A stretch of 64,000 nt of DNA from Amanita rubescens. Its lineage: Eukaryota; Basidiomycota; Agaricomycetes; Agaricales; Amanitaceae. The stretch spans positions 868,001-932,000 of the forward strand of contig WION01000001.1 of assembly GCA_015039365.1 (NCBI GenBank), in the 5' to 3' direction. The position numbers and the translations under genes are program-made. Each line of letters begins with the position of its first letter. Position 1 is the first letter of the stretch. Shown one piece after another: positions 12,601 to 22,316 of this stretch. A model generated the notes under the pieces. That model saw only the letters and a program-made list of their open reading frames with translations. It was not told the origin of the DNA and ran no database searches.

Positions 12601-13437
12601 CTAGGAGGAAACAGGGTTGCACAGAGCCCCGTGCCTCGAGTTCCAATCAATTGCCTATAGTTCCTGAGTGAGTGACCGGCATACAAGGAATGCATTACTT
12701 GCCTTGCAAGGTTCGGAACAGTAGAAAACGCTCTAAATCACATATGAGCAGTTTGAACAGCTACCTAAGCGAGTTTGACGAACCTTGCAACCCGGGCAAG
12801 CACCAAGACGGGCAAGCGTCATCGGCGGCTTAGGACACTGTGACGATATCAGCTAAACCTCCTAAATGACGGTCCATCAACTACATACGTTATAATTACC
12901 GCAAACCATGCTGTTTGGTACAGAAACCCTGGTTTCTTTAGCCAAGGCCAAATTCCCTTTCTGTTCATACACCTGCGCAAGATTCTCGCGGGACACGGCT
13001 GCATCGAAGGCAGTTCCAACCCTTTCCCGAACGCTCACCGCCTTCTTGAGCATGTTTTCTGCATCGTCATAGCGACCCATCCTGAGGTACAGTTCACCCA
13101 TGGCATTTCGCGTCAGCGCTGACCCCTCAGAATCTGCTCCTCCAGGCATCATGGCATCTTTGGTAGCGAGCACTTCAATCCAGAGGCGTTCTGCAGTAGC
13201 GTAATCGCCCATTTCTCTAGCTTGGAAGGCCTCTTGATGTAAACACAACGCCTCTGCCATCTGCAGAGGAGGGTTGACCTGGATGTGGGTGGTAATATTC
13301 ATGTTGGTGATACGAAAAGAGGTGGTGGTACGAAAAGGGGTGGTAGTACGAAAAGGGGTGGTGGTACGAAAAGGCAGGAACGTTGCCGGTGTCTCAGATA
13401 CTTCGATGAGGGGCATCGAACGTTTTCTTGCCTCCAA
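12601..13437 (-). CDS. TPR-MYND zinc finger protein, tandem copy A
   Basis: Small protein with tetratricopeptide repeats followed by a MYND zinc finger; the function is unknown. TPR part: HQEAFQAREMGDYATAERLW and GELYLRMGRYDDAENMLKKA. The finger is spread over four exons: VCGNYN, then CPKPPMTLARLGACPGCK, SVFYCSEPCK and AIDWNSRHGALC. Joined, these keep the MYND spacing (YC-S-x2-C, W, H, C). The last intron starts GCAAGT instead of GT. The start is ambiguous: 13302 matches the start of copy B, while 13437 adds an N-terminus with PFRTTT repeats absent from B. The paralogue at 14654-15356 lies in a tandem duplication. Stop at 12601, converging on OGG1. Confidence 0.75.
13305..13380 (-). repeat. 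18-bp tandem repeat inside TPR-MYND copy A
   Basis: About four imperfect copies of an 18 bp unit (plus strand form GGTGGTGGTACGAAAAGG) lie head to tail. Read on the minus strand, they encode repeats of PFRTTT. Unit B lacks this array, so it expanded or was gained after duplication. It may lie in the 5' UTR if translation starts at 13302. Confidence 0.75.
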
Positions 13438-13476
13438 GTCCCCGTTTGTTGATGAAACAGAAAGAAACCTGCGCAG
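13415..13476 (+). repeat. Short fragment resembling the OGG1 third-exon junction intron
   Basis: The stretch shares CGAACGTTTTCTT, CCAAGTCCC and CAGAAAGAA, in the same order and orientation, with the OGG1 intron and its 3' splice site at about 11980-12045. The similarity spans roughly 60 bp with small gaps. It suggests copying of a piece of the neighbouring gene. Chance similarity of pyrimidine-rich sequence cannot be excluded by eye. Confidence 0.5.
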
Positions 13477-13590
13477 TCACCTGCCAACTTAACACAAGTT
13501 TACAACCCTCGTATCACACCTGGTCAAGTTTGCATCCATTTCCTTTCTCACTTTTTGATTGATTTATTATCCATCACAGACCTACTAGTC

Positions 13591-13912
13591 ATGGAGAACG
13601 TCCCCGAATTCACTTGAAGCAAGACCTCGAAACAATGTCGATCCTATCTCCAAGACTGCTCAAGCGACGACTTAGCCAATTTTGTCGTACTTTAAGACAA
13701 AAATGGGCGGAATACGGATTTCGCCGTCAAGATTCAAAGCCACAAATACATAGCCTCAGGTATGACCTCGCCATGATTCGATTCCTCAAGCAGAGCACCA
13801 TTTCGAAGAAGCACACTATTATGACATCATACAAGACGACTATCTAGTCATGGACAATGGAGCTCAAGAGCTCTCAGCAAATGACATTGCTGGCGCCTAC
13901 GCGAAAATCTGA
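13591..13912 (+). other. Possible small coding remnant upstream of TPR-MYND copy A
   Basis: One frame between about 13780 and 13911 reads as an acidic, protein-like stretch (EEAHYYDIIQDDYLVMDNGA, then ELSANDIAGAY) ending in TGA. Upstream, at 13591, an ATG opens MENVPEFT but stops at once, so any gene would need an intron. I see no family match and no equivalent in unit B. It could be a remnant of a gene or chance. Confidence 0.25.
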
Positions 13913-14533
13913 TACCCTTCTCAAGTCGAATGTCTTGACACCCCTGACTCATTGGCAAAAGGGTGAGCATATCCTATTACTGCTGAGATACCTTTGGTGC
14001 CTGATCAGCGGACTAATTATATTCTCGGTGCCTTCTGTGTGACATGTGACAGCCGATCACCGCCCTTTGATTCTTCCTATCGCATCTAATCAGATCAGCT
14101 TGACATGGCCTACTTGGTTTCCGCATTTCATGTGCCTTATATTATGGTCTAAAAGCGAAACACTCGTTAAAGAAGGTGGAATATTCGTGGGGTCGATTTT
14201 GCGTGGCAGTAAGGTTACTTTTTAAGTCGTTGAAATCTAGGAATGATCATCGATCATGTGTACAAATAGTTTCTGTCATCCCACTTTCTTGGTGCTGGCA
14301 TGTCTAAGATCCGCACTTTTTTTCCACCTCCTATCGCCAAGGTTGTTCCCGTACTAATCTGATCTATGCATGAACTATCCCACATGTCCACCGCTTTGCA
14401 AGCAAATTAAATAAGCATATAGATTCAGGAACCATCCAACGGGCTTGCAGAGTCAAAGTGTCATGAAATTACTGCTCTAAGCGTCATGATCACTTCATAT
14501 GCCGTTATCACCGGTGAAAAAAAACATCAGGGA

Positions 14534-14651
14534 CCTGAAATGTTTGTTTCATTTTTAAAGGAGGCAATACCGTGTAGACCATACGTCAAGGGTATTAAGC
14601 CACTAATTATCAGACTAGTATAGAAATTTATATAAGAGGACCGACACAGGA
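14534..14651 (-). pseudogene. Fragment of the DUG1 dipeptidase gene, including an intron
   Basis: About 120 bp here match 20030-20150, which lies inside the DUG1 gene at the exon reading [20 protein letters not shown] and the intron before it. Shared strings include CAGACTAGTATAGAA and TATAAGAGGACCGAC. Because intron sequence is included, the copy came from DNA rather than mRNA. The copy has substitutions and indels that destroy the frame. It lies exactly between the end of unit A and the stop codon of TPR-MYND copy B, on the same strand as DUG1. Confidence 0.8.
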
Positions 14652-14653
14652 AG

Positions 14654-15356
14654 CTATTTGGAGGAAACAGGCTTGCATAGAGCCTTGTGCCTCGGCTTCC
14701 AATCAGTTATCTATAGGCACTGAGTGAATATCTTGCATACAAAATACATTACTTGCCTGGCAAGCTTTGGAACAGTAGAAAATGCTCTAGATTATATATG
14801 AGCGGTCTGAACAGTCATCCAGGAGAGCATGACGAACCTTGCAACCCGAGCAAGCTTTAAAGTTGGACAGCGCCACTGGTGGCTTAGGACACTACTCGGA
14901 GATGTCAGCTAAAACTTCCGATGAACATGACATACGAACGTTCTCGTATCCACAAACCATGCTGTTTGGAACAGAGACCCTGGTCGCTCTAGCCAGGGCC
15001 AGATCACCTTTGTGTTCATACACCTGCGCGAGATTCTCGCGGGACATAGCTGCATCGAAGGCATTTCCGACCCTTTCTCGAACGCTCACGGCCTTCTTGA
15101 GCAGCTCTTCGGCTTCGTCGTAGCGGCCCATCTTAAGGTATAACTCGCCCATGGCATTTCGCGTCAGCGCTGATCCCTCCGAATCTGCTCCTCCGGGCAT
15201 AATGGCATCTTTGATAGCAAGCACTTCAATCCAGAGACGCTCTGCAGTAGCATAGTCACCCCTTTGTTTGGCTTGAAAGGCTTGTTGATGTAGACTCAAC
15301 GCCTTTGGTAGTAACGGAGAGGGGTTGATATGCGTGTGGGAGGCGGTAACGTTCAT
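14654..15356 (-). CDS. TPR-MYND zinc finger protein, tandem copy B
   Basis: Paralogue of the gene at 12601-13437. The start at 15356 gives MNVTASHTHINPSPLLPKAL. TPR part: HQQAFQAKQRGDYATAERLW and YLKMGRYDEAEELLKKAVSV. The MYND exons read VCGYEN, CPKPPVALSNFKACSGCK, SIFYCSKACQ and ITDWKPRHKALC. The zinc ligands are kept, so the copy may be functional. The splice sites match copy A, including a GCAAGT donor for the last intron (near 14750). The DUG1 fragment abuts its stop codon. The role is unknown; MYND fingers usually bind proline-rich partners. Confidence 0.78.
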
Positions 15357-16510
15357 CGTGGTAAGATGCCGGCGTCACTCAAATCCTCACAAGTCTTAGG
15401 AATTTGTCTTGTGACAGCTACATAATTAGCCGATCCTTGGCGTACTGTGGAAATCTGACAAAGCCTTCTGCAGGTCCCTCACACCTGAACTGGTTGCAGT
15501 TTTATGAAATATTTCCTTTGTTCCTGATCAGCGGATTGATTATATTCTCAGTAGTGCTGTCTGCTCTCGTCTTCTGTGCGCCGAAGGTGGTAATTCTAAG
15601 CGAGCCGGGGCGCCAGTCGTGCGTAGAATGTAGTCTACGTGTGAGATAGCGAAGTGGCTGTGTCGCGGTCTCGAGTTTCTCTTTCCCTATCGCTTGGTTG
15701 CGTCACAGCAACTTCTGGATCTTGTCGCGCACCCGCCGCTCCCTCTCCAGGTCCAAGCTAAGGAAGCTGCCGCCCTTCAGTCATCTTCCCTCCTTCTTAG
15801 TCCGACGCGCTGTCGAAAGGTCAAAAGGCTGACCTACTCGCCCTGCCGACCCCCAGTGTTCCTCCCAGGACTTCGTTTTGACTCAAGGATCCACTCAAGA
15901 AAACATCTATGCCCTTTTCTCTCGTGAACGGTCCTTTCCCCAAAACTAAAAGACATCTGGTGATGTGTGACCATGTGATGGCAGTTGACCCCTATTAGCT
16001 ATCGCTTTCTCCTTCTCTTGGGTCTTTTTTGGTGGAGTCGTGAGATTGGAATCAGATGAGCTTGACAGGTATCATTAGGTAACATGGCGCACTTAGCGGC
16101 TTGGACAGGTTCTTCCGCATTTCATGTGCCTTAGATAAAACGAAACACTCATTAAAGTGGTGGAATATTCGTGGGGTCGATTTTACGTGGTAGTAAGGTG
16201 CTTTTTTAGTTGTCGAAATCTAGGAATGATCATGTGTACAGATGAATATATAGTTTCTGTCATCCACTTTCTTGGAGCTCCAGTCCCACATTTGGCATGT
16301 TCAAGATCCGCACTTAGTTTTCATCTTCTATTGCCAAGGTTTATGGTTCCTGTGCTAATCCGATCTATGCATGAATATCGACTGCTTTGCAAGCATAGGA
16401 ACCGTTCAACAGGCATTGCTAGTGTAATGAAATTATTGCCCGAAGCGTATGGGCAATTGACATGTGATGACCTGACGGGAACTTCATATGCCGTTATCAC
16501 CGGTGGCTCA
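14654..16510. repeat. Tandem segmental duplication, unit B
   Basis: Second copy of the unit described at 12604-14520, same orientation. It lacks the 18 bp repeat and the OGG1-like fragment of unit A. Its upstream part (15357-16510) holds no convincing gene. Near 16480-16515 one plus-strand frame reads DLTGTSYAVITGG, which resembles the start of a short-chain dehydrogenase, but nothing follows it. Confidence 0.75.
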
Positions 16511-16747
16511 TGCGGTGGAAAAAAAAGAAGAGAATGCCAAATCGTCACACGAAGGTTAGCTTTGAAGACATAAATGAACGGCTTCATGGAACAACCCCCC
16601 ACTTACATTAACCACATACGACGTTTGACATTTTAAGCCGCAAGCGTTGCATTTGAAACTACGCACATATACCTTTCTGGTTCGTCTGTGTTTATGACCT
16701 TCTATCTTTCCCTATTGCTTATCTGGCAAATAGGAATTTTAGTCATC

Positions 16748-18636
16748 ATGCCATCCGATGGCCATTCGATGATCTCCAGTGTCGAAAAAGTCGACGATTA
16801 TGACTATGACAAAGAGGGCTCAGAAGGAGATGTCGCCGAGGAGCCAGTGGATTTCCCAGAGGGCGGTACGAGAGCGTGGATGACTGTTATCGGAAGGTTT
16901 GACTTAAAAACCGTGCATTAGCAGCATTTGACGAGGGCCGATGACAGCTTCGTTTTTCAGTTCTCCAGCTATGGGTAAGACTTTGCTATTGATCTACATC
17001 TGCATATTAACGTCGGGTCGGATTCTAGATACGTAAACGCCTTTGGGGTTTATAATGGTACATGTCCGCGCATCTTCTGATCGGGATAGGCTGATGAGGG
17101 ATATTAGATTACTATGTTCGCATATACTTGGGCGAAAAATATACGTCGTCACAGATCAGGTATGTCTACACTTGCATGATAGGTACATTGACCCATATTG
17201 GAGCAGCTGGATCGGAAGCGCCCAGATTTTTTTATGTCTAGTGATGGGCTTAGTATCGGGTAGAGCCTTCGATGCCGGTTACTTGTGAGATTTCTGCGCG
17301 TCGGTTATTCGACGAAGGGTCTAACTTTTGATTCTTCAGTTATCCTATCATCATCTGTGGCACGCTGCTGTTTAGCTTTTCACTCTTCATGCTGTCGCTA
17401 TCACGTCCCGAACAATATTATCAGGTCAGCCACGCATTTGAGTTTTTGTTGCGGCGACTTGAGGGCTATTGTAGGTGTTCCTTGCCCAAGGATTGGCCAA
17501 TAGTATTGCGATCGGCATGCTCTACCTACCTTCCCTCGCTATTGTTTCGCACTATTTCAGGCGCCGAAGAGCTCTCGTGTTGGGAATATCTGCAGCGGTA
17601 AGGCATTTTAAACTTTGTCGTCATTCTCCCGAATTTTAATTTCTGCATCAGGGATCTGCTGTAGGGGGTGCGATACATCCCATCATGCTTAACCAGTGGT
17701 TTCATGGTCCAGCTGGCTTTCACAATGGAGTCCGTGCCAGTGCAGCACTTAATCTTGGTCTAATGTTGATCAGCACTCCTCTCATGAGGCCACGCTTACA
17801 ACCTAAAACGCACCGTGGTAGCGCGCTAATCAATTTTCGCAAATTCATACGAGAACCAGCTTTCACTCTAACTGCATTTGGGTGAGCATTGTGTCATTCT
17901 CAGAGATCCAACGTTCTGATGCCCAAGATGAGCATGCTTTTCATGATAATGGGTTTATATTTCCCTATCTTCTTCGTCCAGTTGTATTCGATAAAGCAGG
18001 GGATCAATCCCACGCTTGCTTTTTACTCGGTTCGCCCAGCTTCTAGCCCATTTACAAGGAACTTACATGCACCGCGAAACAGTTAACAATCCTCAATGGC
18101 GGTAGTGCAGTTGGACGAGTAGTGCCAACCTTGGGCGTAAAAAAGTATGGCGTGGTGAACGGTGTACTGGCATGTAGCATTTCCTGCACTATTTTAATCT
18201 TCTGTGTATTAGCCGTGAAAAATGCCGTCGGTATAGTCCTTTTCGCGTCCATATACGGGATTTTCTCTGGGGCTTGTGCGTGTGATGGATTTTGATTTCC
18301 ATCCTATTTAACTAATACCTTTCCAGACATCGGTTTGTTGGGCCCGATGCTCGCGCTCCTGGCCAAGAGCGACTCAGAAATTGGAGAAAGAATGGGTATA
18401 TGTTTTTCTGTGACAGGTGCGTATCCCAAAAATATTACCCGTCAGTGCCGCCTTAGTGTGTCGTCAGCAGTTTGGAGGCCTGATAGGTAATCCTATTGCT
18501 GGAGCACTCCTCACGTCGTCCTATACAGTGGTGGAAGCCGATTGTATTTGCCGGACTTGTCGCCGGCTTGGGCTCCGTGTGCTTCCTCAGTGCCCGTTTC
18601 TTTGTGGCAAGGGAAAAAGGCACAGGCATCGTGTAG
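16748..18636 (+). CDS. MFS monocarboxylate-transporter-like permease
   Basis: Plasma-membrane transporter of the fungal MCT/MCH group in the major facilitator superfamily; the substrate cannot be read from sequence. The acidic N-terminal tail ends FPEGGTRAWMTVIG, the usual start of the first helix. Later blocks: WIGSAQIFLCLVMGLVSGRA (about 17205), LAQGLANSIAIGMLYLPS (about 17480), and YFRRRRALVLGISAAGSAVG across an intron near 17600. These are followed by MLFMIMGLYFPIFFVQLYSI (17930) and LLGPMLALLAKSDSEIGERM (18335). At least six introns are needed. An extra G at 18528 breaks the last exon: skipping it gives WWKPIVFAGLVAGLGSVCFL and a natural stop. The region near 17050-17180 is not resolved exactly. 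Confidence 0.82.
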
Positions 18637-19011
18637 AATTTACCATTGAGTCGATGGCAGTTTAGAAGTTCATATGTTCGTACCCATGCCTCGTACCGCG
18701 TCATCCGTGTCAAAGTCGTTTATAAATATCTAAAATGTTCTGTTTGGTGCGATCTTACACTGTACCATAGAAATAGAAAACAGGGGCACCACCATTGGCG
18801 TTTGGCGAGTGTTATTACCATCCGTGTTCGTATTGACGCACGCGAAAGTGCGCGAGATATATCAGGAGGATCTCTCCACTTTTCGCAACGATAATCGTAT
18901 TCGTCATCTTGGGGCATATTTTTTATCGTCGTCGTGGGTAGATTAGCAATTTGTAGGGCAAAACCCACTACAAGTACAATGGTTACATTGATTTGATTCT
19001 TCCTCTGATCA

Positions 19012-20857
19012 CTACTCGGCAACCTGCCCAACCTCATACAAGTAAGCACCCAACAACTTTGACTACAAACCAACGTGTGAGTCACAGTCTGCACCGACAA
19101 CAAACGACTCACCCCCTGAATAAAGTTCGAAGTGTCCAATTTCTCATTTGTCGAGCTACAACAAAGGTGAGATTTGGCACGTCCGAATAAAAGTGTTTCG
19201 TACTGAGCGCCGTCATCCGCTCTTCCCATTGGCAATAACAAAACACTGACGTTGAGCGACTCTGCAAACGTTAAAGTGACAGGTATAGATCCTCCTTCCC
19301 TTGTCAAATCGGGATCTTGCTGATATATTTGCTAGACAAAGCAGTCAGTCAGCATGTTAGCACCCAGACCAGACTCGAATGACAAACCTTGGTTGCTCGC
19401 TTCGCAGCTTCATAGTTCCAATGGTTGACATCGGCTAGCCAAGGACGGCCACCGTGGAGGGACTCTACATCCATCTTGTTCTTACTCCCGAGCTTGGCAT
19501 ATTCCTCTTGGAGGTACTTGACTACCAGTTCTCCGACCTTTTCTGGAGTTTGAGGGGGTACGAGTCTGTTCAAACGTCTTAGCATAATCGAGACCTAGGC
19601 ATTTGTACTGACCGAATGCTAAACTTGCCAGACACTTTGGCGGGGATAACTGTCTTTGCTCCCGGACCGCTGAAAGCGCCCTCGATACCGTGGAGCGAAA
19701 GACTGGGATGCCGCATTTTGCCCATCAACACCTCGACCTTGTCGGTGGAAAGAGCAATAGGAGCACCTGTCGCTTCTTCAATGTCCTGAATGCCGTAATC
19801 GAGTTTCTGGTATATGGCTCTACGCTCGGGTTGTCAAGGAGAACGTTAGAGGATGGTGTCAGAACACCCACATTTCTTGCTCATCTGGTGCTGGGACCAT
19901 CTCCTCCACACCTGGAACAAGGATGCTTCCTTGGGGATCGACGAGCTTGGACATGAGCAAGATAAGATCGGTCATTGGTTCATGTACAGCACGTCCATAC
20001 GCGCCAGAATGAAGATCGCGTGTGGGACCCGAAACGTTTATTTTAAAGTAGGCAATGCCGCGCAGACCATACGTTAAGGCGGGTGTGCGTGTGTTAAGCC
20101 AGTAATTGTCAGACTAGTATAGAATGTTATATATAAGAGGACCGACGAGAAAAGTTCAACGCACGATGCACACGCAGTCGATATTGTCAAACCATCCTCC
20201 AGGTTTGGCTTCGCGTCGAACGAGATCGTCCAGTCCTTCGCTGCCGCTTTCCTCCATCCCTTCGAAGCAGATCTTGATGTTGACGGGCAAGGGTTTCCCA
20301 TTGTCCACATGGTATTGGAGGACGTTGAGCCAACCCAGGATAGGCCCCTTGTCATCTGTTGCACCGCGACCGATGAGTTGTCCATTGGTGGGGTGAACGA
20401 CTAGAGTGAAGGGATCAGCGTCCCAACCATCTGATTTGTTCGCCTAGGCGGAATTGAATTCGCATCACGCAAGTAACGTAAAGTGGCCCTGGCATACCGG
20501 TTGTACGTCAAAATGACCATAGATGAGGACCGTCTTTTTGCTCTTATCATTACCGATCTTGCCAAGGATCGCCGGTGGCAAAGGTAGCTCCTGGCCATCC
20601 ATGACGTGCGTTCCTAGATCGACGAGCTTCGTCTCTACACCGAGCCCTGTGAGCTGGTTGTTTAACCATTTCGCCATCCTGATGACATCTTGGCGACGGG
20701 CGGTCTCGCCAGAGACACTGGAAGGATCTATGTAGTGAAGGTCTAAGTATGATGGAATAGAAGAGTACCTCGGAATGGCTACTGCATCTGCGAGACGCTG
20801 GATGAACTTGGGAGCGTTGGCATCGATATAATTGATAAATTCTGGAGGAGCAGGCAT
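19012..20857 (-). CDS. DUG1: Cys-Gly metallodipeptidase (DUG1/CNDP2-like, M20)
   Basis: Zinc or manganese dipeptidase of the M20 family. It cleaves Cys-Gly in glutathione breakdown with DUG2/DUG3 in the cytosol. The start at 20857 gives [19 protein letters not shown]. Metal-site motifs [18 protein letters not shown] and [10 protein letters not shown] are intact. Downstream come [51 protein letters not shown] and [17 protein letters not shown], ending [10 protein letters not shown]. About eight short introns are resolved by eye and the frame is clean. A 120 bp piece of this gene (20030-20150) is copied at 14534-14651. The start codon is only 48 bp from that of the divergent SUZ gene. Confidence 0.93.
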
Positions 20858-20905
20858 AGCTGAGTGATAGCGGCGCGCGGCAGATTGCACAAGCTTTACT
20901 GCGGC
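20858..20905. promoter_or_regulatory. 48-bp bidirectional spacer between DUG1 and SUZ-domain gene
   Basis: Only 48 bp separate the inferred start codons of two divergent genes. Their 5' UTRs must overlap the opposite gene, or the promoter lies within coding sequence. No TATA box is evident. Confidence 0.55.
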
Positions 20906-21506
20906 ATGCCATCTGTAAGCTCCAGTTTCACAAATGATCTCGATTCTGACTGTTAGAAGAAACGTGAGGCTTCACCCGTCCCAGACGACTGGGAAAATGA
21001 CGATTCAGGAGAGGAAGTAGACGAAGAACACAACCGTCGCATCTGGGAGGAGGCGTTCGTCGTTGCTTTTACTCTCAGGCAGTCACTCAACGCTATGTAG
21101 AAATGCTAAAATGGCAGCGCCTATGCCAACGATTGTGTCTGCATCGTCGACAGGCCAAGCACTGCCTCCTCCAGCAGCGTTTCAGCCTGCTCTGCGTATA
21201 CTCAAACGGCCATCGCCATCGTCGTCCACCCCAGAACCTATTTCATCCACGTCAGATCCATCTACACTGAAAGAGCGCGAGGCTCGGTATCAGGCCGCGA
21301 GAGAGCGCATATTCAGAGCAGACAGTGAAAATTCTACCCTCTTGACGACGCCCCTTGCGAGTCCTCCTGCAGTGGGTACAAACACACCACCACCCGCTGT
21401 ACGCATTGTACGCGAACCACGAGGGCCAGGCGAGAGTAAGGACAGTGAGTCGAGCAAAGGCTTTGCCCGACGGGGAGGGAGCAAGGCCACTGCGCCTGGC
21501 AAGTAA
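20906..21506 (+). CDS. SUZ-domain RNA-binding protein
   Basis: Short protein with a SUZ motif, a basic/hydrophobic segment that binds RNA. The first exon is tiny (MPS), spliced over a GTAAGC...TTAG intron to KKREASPVPDDWENDDSGEE. A second intron (about 21056-21104) leads into NAKMAAPMP. The SUZ core is SDPSTLKEREARYQAARERI, about residue 100. The tail is Pro/Ser-rich with RGG-like residues. The family (SUZRD1-like) is small and little studied. The frame is clean. It is divergent from DUG1 with a 48 bp spacer. Confidence 0.75.
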
Positions 21507-21555
21507 TGATCGAATGGTTGTTTCAATATTATCCTTGTCTATGAATATACCACTT

Positions 21556-22303
21556 TTATACATGATGCCCTTCTTTTTTGGACCGTATTTCTGCCCATCG
21601 ATGCTCAAGGTACATGCCGTGGGCATACAGGGTTTGTAGCGCCAATCGTAACAATGGTACAAGTTCGTGGTAGGGCATTCGATAAACCGGCAGTTTGAGA
21701 ATGCAGATGTACACCCAGCCTAGGCATCGACTGTCATCCACATTGACCATTTTGAGGAAATGAAAACTTGCCATTAAGAACCCATTTCGGACCCATTTCT
21801 TTTGCTTCGTTATCGTCAAATACGATTCCTCTTCTCTGAACTTTGCCGTTCCGTGACCTTTCCGTTACATTACCTGCATTTGCACCGCGTGCGATGATAA
21901 GTTCGAGTGCATGCTTTACGCGACGGCGGATTGTCATGCGAACAACGGCACATTTGCTAGTGTTCTTGATTGAAGTGATCATGGGCAAGCGCATGTGGAC
22001 ATGTTTGTTGTTCTCTTGGACGGGGTTGCAGGAGGGACCGGATAGAACTGCGGAAGGATAAGCGTGAATTTTCAATGCGTCATGTTCAAAGACGGGAAAT
22101 GCAGAGCGGTTTGTTTTCACGGCGGGGTGGGTTGGGTCGATGGGGTTCGTGAATTTTCCGGAAGTTGGGTTTGGGAGAGTGCTGGGAGCGCTACGGATGA
22201 ACTAAAGTCATATTAGGCGGGGAGGCGGGTTCACGAGCCAGCTCACCTTGATGTAAGACCATCGAACGGGTTTTCGTAGTCGAGCGAGTTCCGGACATCG
22301 CAT
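21556..22303 (-). CDS. Small conserved basic protein of unknown function, possibly mitochondrial
   Basis: I do not recognise the family. The start at 22303 gives MRCPELARLRKPVRW, spliced to FIRSAPSTLPNPTSGKF. The middle reads MRLPMITSIKNTSKCAVVRM, then TIRRRVKHALELIIARGANA. The end reads KLPVYRMPYHELVPLLRLAL and LEHRWAEIRSKKEGHHV. An intron with donor GCAAGT near 21771 joins VLNG to WVYIC. The Arg-rich N-terminus with few acids would suit a mitochondrial presequence. The RRRVKHAL...RGA block recalls bacterial RNase P protein, but that is too thin to call. Its start codon is 13 bp from the divergent dioxygenase start. Confidence 0.6.
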
Positions 22304-22316
22304 CCCTGTTTGGTCA
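22304..22316. promoter_or_regulatory. 13-bp spacer between divergent start codons
   Basis: The inferred ATGs at 22303 (minus) and 22317 (plus) are 13 bp apart. At least one gene probably has a start further downstream, or both share a promoter lying in coding sequence. Confidence 0.4.

Larger units (their letters stand above)
12604..14520. repeat. Tandem segmental duplication, unit A
   Basis: This unit matches 14654-16510 in direct orientation with an offset of about 2.0 kb. The shared parts are the whole TPR-MYND gene, its 3' flank, and blocks of its upstream region. Examples are CTGATCAGCGGACTAATTAT near 14005 (copy near 15524), GGTGGAATATTCGTGGGGTC near 14180 (copy near 16160), and TCATATGCCGTTATCACCGG near 14496 (copy near 16487). 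The copies differ by many substitutions and indels, so the duplication is not recent. No terminal repeats or transposase were seen, so a plain segmental duplication is the simplest reading. Confidence 0.8.

Noticed and set aside
12740..12800. In-frame TAG within the MYND finger of both TPR-MYND copies, suggesting pseudogenes.
   Set aside because: The TAG belongs to a 51 nt intron starting GTTCGT; removing it gives CPGCKSVFYC and CSGCKSIFYC, the usual MYND spacing.
16157..16573. A 138-codon plus-strand frame in unit B as a gene.
   Set aside because: Not preserved in unit A, Cys/Arg-rich random composition; only a short dehydrogenase-like stretch is notable.
20030..20150. A mobile element inserted into DUG1, because the same sequence occurs at 14534.
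   Set aside because: The stretch at 20030-20150 is normal DUG1 exon plus intron, so DUG1 is the donor and 14534-14651 the copy.
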